Positions 1-5,481 of a DNA stretch of 5,481 nucleotides are shown one piece after another. Within the stretch, counting starts at the first letter, position 1; every line of letters begins with the position of its first letter. The translations under genes and the position numbers were made by a program. This DNA is from an uncultured Paracoccaceae bacterium (lineage in GTDB: Bacteria > Pseudomonadota > Alphaproteobacteria > Rhodobacterales > Rhodobacteraceae), in NCBI GenBank assembly GCA_938038825.1, contig CALHST010000240.1, positions 1-5,481 on the forward strand. Direction: 5' to 3'. The notes under the pieces were generated by a model that saw nothing but the letters and a program-made list of their open reading frames with translations, had not been told where the DNA came from and did no database searches.

Positions 1-269
1 CCGTCCATCGGTTAGAACCCGTGGCAGAAGGATATCCCAGCCCCGGCACCTCATCGGAATATTATTATTCTTATATCGGGATCACTGACATTCCCGATGA
101 TGCTGCCGGACTGACAGGTCTTGCTGAAGAGAATGAAAACATTCGGACACATATTCTGCCTTTTGAGACGTTTATGGGCTATTGCGACAGCAACCGCATT
201 ACTGTCATGCCGCTGATTATGTTGGGTAATTGGCTTGCACGCCACCGTGAACGACTAAGGGCGGGTTGA
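1..269 (+). CDS. Nudix hydrolase, ADP-ribose pyrophosphatase/TrgB-like, C-terminal fragment
   Basis: The frame is open from the left edge (first full codon at base 3) to a TGA at 267-269, so only about the last 88 residues are seen and the true start lies outside the window. The fragment contains LEPVAEGYPSPGTSSEYYY followed by an acidic stretch and NENIRTHILPF. This pattern follows the Nudix box in ADP-ribose pyrophosphatase-type enzymes, where a Ser-Pro-Gly loop and a following Glu lie near the substrate site. The Nudix box itself (GX5EX7REUXEEXGU) is not in view, so catalytic competence cannot be judged. Family members hydrolyse ADP-ribose and related nucleotide-sugar diphosphates in the cytoplasm. 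The Glu/Asn-rich tail ending in RHRERLRAG resembles Rhodobacterales TrgB proteins linked to tellurite resistance. That match is from memory, and the finer name is less sure than the Nudix assignment. The gene lies 54 bases upstream of cysK on the same strand. Confidence 0.75.
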   Translation, partial: VHRLEPVAEGYPSPGTSSEYYYSYIGITDIPDDAAGLTGLAEENENIRTHILPFETFMGYCDSNRITVMPLIMLGNWLARHRERLRAG

Positions 270-323
270 GGTCTGTGCAAAGCCCCGATACACGATGAGA
301 AACCCGTAAGAAAAGGACACCCC

Positions 324-1358
324 ATGCGTATTGCTCAGGACCTTGCATCCGCAGTTGGAAATACTCCGCTGATCAAACTGCGACAGGCCAGTGCTCAAAC
401 GGGGTGCACTATTTTGGGCAAGGCAGAATTCCTTAATCCGGGGCAATCTGTCAAAGATCGCGCAGCGTTGTTCATTATCAAGGATGCGATTGCGCGGGGT
501 GATTTGAAACCCGGTGGCACCATTGTGGAAGGCACAGCTGGCAACACTGGGATTGGGCTTGCGCTTGTGGGCGCGTCCATGGGGTTCAAAACCGTGATCG
601 TGATCCCGGAAACCCAGTCCGAAGAAAAGAAAGACATGTTGCGCCTTGCGGGCGCAGATCTGATCCAAGTGCCCGCGGCCCCATATCGCAACCCTAACAA
701 CTTCATCCACTATTCGCGCCGTTTGGCCGAAAAACTGGCGGAAACAGCTGAAAACGGTGTTATCTGGGCCAATCAGTTTGACAATGTGGCCAACAGACAG
801 GCGCATATCGAAACAACTGGGCCCGAAATCTGGGAACAGACCGGTGGTAAGGTTGATGGTTTCATCTGCGCTGCAGGCTCCGGTGGAACTGTCGCGGGTG
901 TCGGAATGGCGTTGCAGCCCAAAGGTGTGAAGGTAGGGCTGGTTGATCCCGATGGCGCTGGTTTGTTCAGCTATTACACCACTGGTGAAATCGCGATGGA
1001 GGGCGGTTCGATTGCCGAAGGCATTGGACAGGTCCGCATCACCAAGAACCTTGAAGGCTTTACACCGGACTTTGTCTGTAACGTATCCGACCAAGAAGCA
1101 GTTCCGATTGTCTTTGATTTGTTGCGTGAAGAAGGTTTGGTCATGGGCGGTTCCACCGGTATCAACGTTGCAGGCGCAATCCGTATGGCGCGCGACATGG
1201 GTCCGGGGCACACCATCGTGACCATTCTGTGTGACTATGGCACGCGGTATCAGTCCAAGCTGTTCAACCCAGAATTTTTGAAGGAAAAAGGCCTGCCGTG
1301 TCCCGACTGGTTGGGGGCAGAACCCGTGTCCATGCCAGTCGCTTTTGTTGACGCTTAA
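324..1358 (+). CDS. cysK: Cysteine synthase (O-acetylserine sulfhydrylase), PLP-dependent
   Basis: This cytoplasmic enzyme (344 aa) makes L-cysteine from O-acetylserine and sulfide. It is a fold-type II PLP enzyme. Visible motifs in order: GNTPLIKL (12-19); NPGQSVKDR with Lys44 as the PLP Schiff-base lysine; the substrate loop TAGNTG (71-76); the phosphate-binding GSGGT (185-189); and GGSTG with Ser277, expected to contact the pyridine nitrogen. Two things differ from classical CysK: the loop reads TAGNTG rather than TSGNTG, and the protein is longer than the usual 310-325 aa. The C-terminal part has CDYGTRYQSKLFNPEFL, typical of an alphaproteobacterial and fungal cysteine synthase branch. 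The ATG at 324 is supported by an AAGGA ribosome site at 313-317. A poor sigma70-like pair (TTGAGG 266-271, TACACG 289-294, 17-base spacer) lies upstream and is not convincing. A cystathionine beta-synthase-like activity cannot be excluded, but there is no CBS domain. Confidence 0.88.
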   Translation: MRIAQDLASAVGNTPLIKLRQASAQTGCTILGKAEFLNPGQSVKDRAALFIIKDAIARGDLKPGGTIVEGTAGNTGIGLALVGASMGFKTVIVIPETQSEEKKDMLRLAGADLIQVPAAPYRNPNNFIHYSRRLAEKLAETAENGVIWANQFDNVANRQAHIETTGPEIWEQTGGKVDGFICAAGSGGTVAGVGMALQPKGVKVGLVDPDGAGLFSYYTTGEIAMEGGSIAEGIGQVRITKNLEGFTPDFVCNVSDQEAVPIVFDLLREEGLVMGGSTGINVAGAIRMARDMGPGHTIVTILCDYGTRYQSKLFNPEFLKEKGLPCPDWLGAEPVSMPVAFVDA

Positions 1359-1362
1359 TACC

Positions 1363-3738
1363 ATGAAGAATGTGCTTCGGCTGCTTGCGGTCTTGCTGCT
1401 GTTCTGCGCTCCGCTGAGTGTCAGTGCCCAGACAGAAGGGAGCCAAGTAAGCGCAGAAGCCAAGCTGACAGCGACGGATTATGCGCGCTGGCAAAGCGTG
1501 GCGGGGCGTGCCGAGAAAGCTGTCGATGCGGGCACAGATACCAATGCAGTCTTTGAAACACTGCGCTTGCGGATTGCTGGCTTTCGTGACCGTTTCGCAC
1601 AGGCCCGCACCGAAATCAGTCCACGCATCAGTACACTGAACGATCAAATTGCAGCTTTGGGACCTGTTCCTGAAAGTGGCGAGGCCGAACCACCTGACAT
1701 CTCTGCGCGTCGGCAGGATTTAGCCCAACAATTGGCTGTGTTGCAGGCTCCCGTTCAAGCTGCCCAAGAGGCATTTACGCGCGCAGATGGCCTTATCCGG
1801 CAGATCGACCGGATTATCCGGGAACGGCAAACAGAACGCCTGCTGCGTCTTGGACCAACACCTTTGAACCCAGTGACCTGGCCCACTGCACTGGAAGAGC
1901 TGGGTATCGCGTTTTCAGATTTCGGCAGCGAAACACGGGTGTTTTCAGACGCCCGTTTGATGGCACAGGCACGCGAGAAACTGCCTGTTGTTCTTGTGCT
2001 TCTCGCGGGCGCGATTGTTCTTATTGCCCGGGGCCGGCGATGGGCGTTTTGGCTTGGGGAACGTTTGCGACAATTGGGTGGTCGCGGCACGGGTGTTTGG
2101 AACTTTGTGGTGTCGCTGCTTCGGATCGCGCTACCGTTGCTGGGATTGTATGCCTTTACCGAAGCGGTCTTTGCGACGGGGCTGGTGGGTCTTCGTGGTA
2201 CAGCATTGCTGGAACAACTTCCCATTTGGGGTGCGGTTCTGTTTGGCTTTCGCTGGTTGGCAGAGCGCTTGTTTGCAAAAGTCGATGAGGATGCGATTTT
2301 TCAGTTCGCACCTGAACGTCGTACCGAGGCGCGGTTCTACATTACAGTGATTTCCATCATGCTGCTTGTGCGCAGCGTTCTGGAATTGTTGTTTAATACA
2401 GGTGAATTTGCCGTTGCGTCGAAAACCGTGCTGGTGTTCCCGACCGAAGTCATCCTTGGCCTGTTGTTGTTCCGGTTGGGTCAAATTTTGCGCAGCTATA
2501 CGGTTGCAGCACCCGATGACGACTCGCGCGCGCCCGGCGCAGGGTCTGTACGCATCATTCGCACTGTGGGGTTGATCACACAGGCCATTGCCGTTGTTGG
2601 CCCCGTTATGACCGCCATTGGGTATGCGGCTGTGGGCAACGCGTTGCTTTATCCGCTGGTTCTTAGCCTTGGCTTGCTGGGTTTTGTCATGACGCTGCAA
2701 CGTTTTGCGGGTGATCTATACGGCTGGCTCAGTGGGCGCGGCAGCGAAGCGCGCGAAAGCTTGTTTGCTGTTTTGGTCAGCTTTGGCTTAGTTCTGTTAG
2801 CCTCGCCCGTTCTTGCGCTGATTTGGGGCGCGCGCGTTGCAGATTTAACCGAGATCTGGTCTGCGTTCCTGCGTGGCTTCCAAGTCGGTGATACGGTTAT
2901 TTCGCCCACCGATTTCCTGACCTTTGCGTTCATCTTTGCCGGTGGCTATGTGCTGACCCGGCTTTTGCAAAACACACTGCGTGCCAGTGTTCTGCCGAAA
3001 ACAAAAATCGACATCGGCGGGCAAAATGCGCTTGTTTCTGGGACCGGGTATGTCGGGATTTTTCTTGCAGCCATTGTTGCCATTACCGCCGCGGGCATTG
3101 ACCTCAGCTCTTTGGCGATTGTGGCAGGTGCATTATCCGTTGGCATCGGCTTTGGTTTGCAAAACATCGTATCGAATTTTGTGTCTGGGATTATTTTGCT
3201 GATTGAAAGACCCATCTCGGAAGGGGATTGGATCGAAGTCGGTGGGCAACATGGATATGTGCGCAATATTTCGGTACGCTCTACCCGGATCGAGACATTC
3301 GACCGCTCAGATGTCATCGTCCCCAATTCCGATTTGGTTAGTGGGACGGTCACAAACTACACTCGGGGCAATACCGTTGGACGCGTGATTGTACCTGTGG
3401 GTGTGGCCTATGGCAGTGACACGCGAAAAATAGAAGCGATCTTGCGCGAAATTGCTGAAAGTCATCCGATGGTGGTCATGAACCCTAAACCATCTGTGGT
3501 GTTCCAAGGCTTTGGTGCATCTTCTTTGGACTTTGAAATTCGCGCCATTCTGCGAGATGTGAACTGGATGTTAAGCGTGAAATCAGAATTAAACCACAAG
3601 ATCGCAGAGCGGTTCGTGGAAGAGGGGATCGAAATACCCTTCCCTCAACAAGATCTTTGGCTGCGCAATCCAAAAGACTTGTCTGCATCCACCACAAACG
3701 ACAATGACGACCCCTCAGGCGGGAGCCCAAAAGAATGA
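1363..3738 (+). CDS. MscS-family mechanosensitive channel with N-terminal DUF3772-type periplasmic domain
   Basis: This is a 791-aa inner-membrane protein. The ATG at 1363 is chosen because a signal peptide starts there (MKNVLRLLAVLLLFC..., probable cleavage after SVSA, residue 22). An in-frame TTG at 1345 would only add six residues inside cysK. Residues about 25-200 are soluble, helical and rich in Ala/Gln/Arg; about 120-185, with the RADGLI and NPVTW patterns, resembles DUF3772. Hydrophobic segments follow near 207-224, 247-272, 286-306, 325-345, 355-375, 400-422, 426-446, 466-490, 517-537, 563-583 and 584-613. The last contains the MscS pore-helix signature GIGFGLQNIVSNFVSG (594-609), followed by ERPISEGDWIEV of the beta domain and a cytoplasmic alpha/beta domain to about 770. 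The tail is Asp/Ser-rich. Such channels open under membrane tension to release solutes in hypo-osmotic shock. No strong ribosome site precedes the start, so coupling to cysK translation, four bases away, is likely. The physiological substrate is unknown. Confidence 0.88.
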   Translation: MKNVLRLLAVLLLFCAPLSVSAQTEGSQVSAEAKLTATDYARWQSVAGRAEKAVDAGTDTNAVFETLRLRIAGFRDRFAQARTEISPRISTLNDQIAALGPVPESGEAEPPDISARRQDLAQQLAVLQAPVQAAQEAFTRADGLIRQIDRIIRERQTERLLRLGPTPLNPVTWPTALEELGIAFSDFGSETRVFSDARLMAQAREKLPVVLVLLAGAIVLIARGRRWAFWLGERLRQLGGRGTGVWNFVVSLLRIALPLLGLYAFTEAVFATGLVGLRGTALLEQLPIWGAVLFGFRWLAERLFAKVDEDAIFQFAPERRTEARFYITVISIMLLVRSVLELLFNTGEFAVASKTVLVFPTEVILGLLLFRLGQILRSYTVAAPDDDSRAPGAGSVRIIRTVGLITQAIAVVGPVMTAIGYAAVGNALLYPLVLSLGLLGFVMTLQRFAGDLYGWLSGRGSEARESLFAVLVSFGLVLLASPVLALIWGARVADLTEIWSAFLRGFQVGDTVISPTDFLTFAFIFAGGYVLTRLLQNTLRASVLPKTKIDIGGQNALVSGTGYVGIFLAAIVAITAAGIDLSSLAIVAGALSVGIGFGLQNIVSNFVSGIILLIERPISEGDWIEVGGQHGYVRNISVRSTRIETFDRSDVIVPNSDLVSGTVTNYTRGNTVGRVIVPVGVAYGSDTRKIEAILREIAESHPMVVMNPKPSVVFQGFGASSLDFEIRAILRDVNWMLSVKSELNHKIAERFVEEGIEIPFPQQDLWLRNPKDLSASTTNDNDDPSGGSPKE

Positions 3739-4454
3739 CCATGATGTTGTTTCGCGACGACGCATATTTGCGGGATGCCAGTGCCGTTGTCGAAGCTGTA
3801 ACAGAAGAGGGCGGGCTTATTTTGGATCGCTCTGTGTTTTATCCCACAAGCGGCGGGCAACCGGGTGACTCTGGAACGATCACATGGTCCGGGGGCGTGT
3901 TGACGATTGCAACAACGGTTAAGGGGCAGGGCGATCAGATTATCCTTGTCCCTGCGGAACCACGGCAGATGCCAGCCGTTGGCCAACCTGTGCGGCAAGA
4001 GCTGGATTGGGAACGTCGCCACCGCCACATGCGTGTGCACACGGCGCTGCATCTGCTGTCTGTCGTGATTCCCTTTCCCGTCACTGGGGGGGCGATTTCT
4101 GCAGCCAAAGGACGGCTGGATTTCGATATGCCAGAAGCCCCGGAAGATCGGGACGCGGTCGAGGCCGCGCTGCACGAGCTTATTTCGATTGATGCGCCCG
4201 TGACCGAAGAATGGATTACCGAGGCGGAACTTGATGCAAGCCCCGGTTTGGTCAAGACAATGTCTGTACAACCGCCCCGTGGTGCTGGGCGAATTCGACT
4301 TGTGCGTATTGGCGAAGGTGTTGCGACAATAGACCTGCAGCCATGTGGCGGCACCCATGTGGCCCGAACGGGCGAGATTGGCGCAATCAAACTTGGCAAG
4401 ATTGAGAAAAAAGGCCGTCAAAACCGGCGCGTGTCTGTCCTTCTCGAGAGCTAA
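3735..4454 (+). CDS. alaX: Alanyl-tRNA editing protein, AlaX family
   Basis: This is a stand-alone, trans-acting editing protein (239 aa), homologous to the editing domain of alanyl-tRNA synthetase. The family hydrolyses mischarged Ser-tRNA(Ala) (some also Gly-tRNA(Ala)) in the cytoplasm, protecting translation from Ala-to-Ser errors. The zinc site is complete: HTALH (His102, His106) and CGGTH (Cys204, His208). The N-terminal part has FYPTSGGQPGDSG (35-47), the family's glycine-rich motif. Length fits the medium AlaX class, which has an extra N-terminal barrel but no aminoacylation domain. The ATG at 3735 overlaps the channel gene's TGA as ATGA. A GGGAG at 3721-3725 lies nine bases upstream, so this start suits translational coupling; ATGs at 3741 and 3744 are less favoured alternatives. 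It probably shares a transcript with cysK and the channel gene. All key residues are present, so it should be active; substrate preference between Ser, Gly and other mischarges is not readable from the sequence. Confidence 0.9.
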   Translation: MTMMLFRDDAYLRDASAVVEAVTEEGGLILDRSVFYPTSGGQPGDSGTITWSGGVLTIATTVKGQGDQIILVPAEPRQMPAVGQPVRQELDWERRHRHMRVHTALHLLSVVIPFPVTGGAISAAKGRLDFDMPEAPEDRDAVEAALHELISIDAPVTEEWITEAELDASPGLVKTMSVQPPRGAGRIRLVRIGEGVATIDLQPCGGTHVARTGEIGAIKLGKIEKKGRQNRRVSVLLES

Positions 4455-4501
4455 ACTTGCCTCTTGATCCCTCCTGCGGCCTTGTGTAGACCCCCCGTCA
4501 A

Positions 4502-4591
4502 GGACAGGTGGCCGAGTGGTCGAAGGCGCACGCCTGGAAAGTGTGTAGGCGGGAGACCGTCTCCAGGGTTCGAATCCCTGTCTGTCCGCCA
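4502..4591 (+). tRNA. tRNA-Ser (anticodon GGA)
   Basis: A complete class II cloverleaf can be folded by eye. The acceptor stem GGACAGG (4502-4508) pairs with TCTGTCC (4581-4587), with one G-U at the last pair. The discriminator is G (4588) and CCA is encoded (4589-4591). The anticodon stem CACGC/GTGTG (4529-4533 and 4541-4545) closes a seven-base loop CTGGAAA with anticodon GGA at 4536-4538, reading UCC and UCU serine codons. The long variable arm GGCGG-GAGA-CCGTC and the T arm CAGGG-TTCGAAT-CCCTG are both intact, as expected for tRNA-Ser. It begins 47 bases after the alaX stop and lies on the same strand, so it could be read from its own promoter or as the tail of the operon. No clear promoter is visible in the gap. 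No duplicate of its 3' end is present in the window, so there is no sign of an integrated element here. Confidence 0.97.
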
Positions 4592-4618
4592 TTTTCTCTT
4601 TAATCCAGATGATTGTGG

Positions 4619-4644
4619 TAACGGCTTGAAAGGGCGTTGTTTTT
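4619..4644 (+). terminator. Possible weak rho-independent terminator after tRNA-Ser
   Basis: About 28 bases past the tRNA, TAACG pairs with CGTTG, one G is bulged, and CTT pairs with GGG (two G-U pairs) around a GAAA tetraloop. The stem is followed directly by five T residues (4640-4644). The geometry is that of an intrinsic terminator, but the stem is short and imperfect. It would end the tRNA (or operon) transcript before the convergent gene. A T-rich stretch right after the tRNA (4591-4601) could also serve in 3' processing. Confidence 0.35.
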
Positions 4645-4662
4645 CCGGTCTAATCAGATCGC

Positions 4663-4685
4663 TCGAAGTGACTCAGTTGCTTCGA
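4663..4685. other. Ten-pair hairpin between convergent genes
   Basis: TCGAAG (4663-4668) is perfectly repeated inverted as CTTCGA (4680-4685). The pairing continues inward through T-G, G-T, A-T and C-G to a three-base loop, TCA. It lies 36 bases beyond the stop of the minus-strand cytochrome gene. No T run follows on either strand, so it is not a standard intrinsic terminator. It could stabilise an mRNA 3' end or be chance. Confidence 0.3.
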
Positions 4686-4721
4686 CACCATGGCGCCTCG
4701 TGTCTCATCACGCATCAAAAG

Positions 4722-5481
4722 TTACTTCTTTGTATCAGGCAAACCAAACGGTGGATTTTGGATAGAGTCTGTTCCGGTCAAAGCGTGCATAAACGCGACC
4801 AAATCTGCAATGTCTTGGGCTGCGAGGTGCGTTGGTTCTATGGCAATAGCCCGCCGCTGCCGGTCCATTTCGCGCGCATCATCCAATATTAAAAAGTCCA
4901 CCGCATTTAGCCAATCCACTTTCGGTAACGCGACATTTTCTGGCGACCACGCGTTCAGGCTAGCGACCGGGTCAAGATGGTGACGGATCATTCCTTCCAA
5001 TGTCGCGAATGCGCCGTTGTGGCCATAAGGTGCGGTCAGGGCCACATTGCGCAGCATAGGTGTGCGAAACGCATAGGCATCTGTAAGCGCATCGCTTTCG
5101 CCCATGCGCCCGACATCACGGGCATATGGGTCGAACCGTCTTGTCCGTCCTGGACCAAATGGCGGCAGTCCCAATGCGTGGAACTTTTGGTCGGAAAGCA
5201 AGGCCCCTGCGTGGCAAGAACTGCAGTCCGCTTCGCCGAAAAACAAGGCCATCCCGCGTTTCTGCGGTTGAGAGAGGGAGGACATGTCGCCTGCCAGATA
5301 CGCGTCAAACGGGCTGTCGTGACTGCGCCACTCAATGGCCTGAAAGGCGGCAAGCGCATTTGCGATGTCAACGATGGTGACCTGTTCGGGCTTTGAAAGG
5401 TGTTCGAACGCGTCTACGAACATTGTGTCATATGGCGCTGTGGTACGCACCCGTTTGGCCAAAATCGGCCATCCGTTGTCG
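4722..5481 (-). CDS. Di-haem cytochrome c peroxidase / MauG-family protein, C-terminal part
   Basis: The minus-strand frame is open from the right edge to a TAA at 4722-4724, so the N-terminus, signal peptide and first haem site lie outside the window. About 252 residues are visible. The second c-type haem motif CSSCH is encoded at 5211-5225 and sits in FFGEADCSSCHAG, followed by LLSDQKFHALGLPP. Further on come FRTPMLRNVALTAPYGHNG (about 5014-5069) and LEGMIRHHLDP, then a closing helix DIADLVAFMHALTGT. This order is characteristic of bacterial di-haem peroxidases and MauG-like proteins. These act in the periplasm, reducing hydrogen peroxide with electrons from small cytochromes or, in MauG, oxidising a partner protein. 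Upstream, the DIANALAAFQAIEW and FDAYLAGD stretches match the linker between the two haem domains. The TTG at 5462 is an internal leucine codon, not a start. The gene converges on the tRNA-Ser. Whether it is a peroxidase or a MauG-type enzyme needs the missing N-terminal half. Confidence 0.87.
   Translation of the reverse strand, partial: DNGWPILAKRVRTTAPYDTMFVDAFEHLSKPEQVTIVDIANALAAFQAIEWRSHDSPFDAYLAGDMSSLSQPQKRGMALFFGEADCSSCHAGALLSDQKFHALGLPPFGPGRTRRFDPYARDVGRMGESDALTDAYAFRTPMLRNVALTAPYGHNGAFATLEGMIRHHLDPVASLNAWSPENVALPKVDWLNAVDFLILDDAREMDRQRRAIAIEPTHLAAQDIADLVAFMHALTGTDSIQNPPFGLPDTKK

Noticed and set aside
266..294. Sigma70-like promoter before cysK (TTGAGG, 17 bases, TACACG)
   Set aside because: The spacing is right, but only four of six and three of six consensus bases match, which is not better than expected by chance in such a gap.
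1345..1362. Upstream TTG start for the channel gene
   Set aside because: It would add six residues ahead of a well-formed signal peptide that begins at the ATG at 1363, and would overlap cysK without a ribosome site.
255..1463. Long open frame (402 codons) on the minus strand covering all of cysK
   Set aside because: It lies antisense to a clearly recognised enzyme, its translation has no recognisable domain and an atypical composition, and such long antisense frames are common in GC-biased coding DNA.
4502..4591. tRNA-Ser as an attachment site for a mobile element
   Set aside because: There is no integrase gene and no second copy of the tRNA 3' end in the window; the neighbouring cytochrome gene looks like ordinary chromosome.
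3645..4592. Minus-strand open frame of 315 codons starting in the tRNA and running across alaX
   Set aside because: Its first residues (MADRQGFEPWRRSPAYTLS) are simply the reverse complement of the tRNA-Ser, a well-known source of false protein predictions; the rest is antisense to alaX.
4464..4892. Plus-strand open frame of 142 codons through the tRNA into the cytochrome gene
   Set aside because: It reads through the tRNA (WPSGRRRTPGKCVGG is its direct translation) and then antisense to the cytochrome gene, with no family resemblance.

Overview
The window looks like a piece of chromosome from an alphaproteobacterium of the Rhodobacterales (Roseobacter/Rhodobacter type). This rests on the style of the proteins: a TrgB-like Nudix tail followed by a long CysK, a DUF3772-type MscS channel and an alanyl-tRNA editing protein, with moderate GC content. 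No single marker gene proves the assignment. I see no insertion sequence, phage gene, CRISPR array or large repeat.

Layout. Bases 1-269 are the 3' end of a plus-strand Nudix hydrolase of the ADP-ribose pyrophosphatase/TrgB type. A 54-base gap leads to cysK (324-1358), a PLP-dependent cysteine synthase. Four bases after its stop begins a large MscS-family channel (1363-3738) with a signal peptide, a periplasmic helical domain and about eleven membrane segments. Its stop overlaps by ATGA the start of a stand-alone Ala-tRNA editing protein, AlaX (3735-4454). A complete tRNA-Ser(GGA) with encoded CCA follows at 4502-4591, with a possible weak intrinsic terminator behind it. On the minus strand, running towards these genes, is the C-terminal part of a di-haem cytochrome c peroxidase/MauG-type protein (4722 to the right edge).

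How the genes may work together. cysK, the channel gene and alaX are packed like one transcription unit, possibly including the Nudix gene. In Rhodobacter sphaeroides, trgAB and a nearby cysK have been linked to tellurite resistance, so the left half may be a thiol/oxyanion stress locus. The channel and AlaX would then be less-studied passengers or partners. A shared theme of serine and cysteine metabolism is conceivable: CysK uses O-acetylserine, AlaX typically clears Ser-tRNA(Ala), and some MscS proteins export amino acids. This link is inference. Nothing in the window is clearly a new biological system; the operon arrangement is the part most worth following up.
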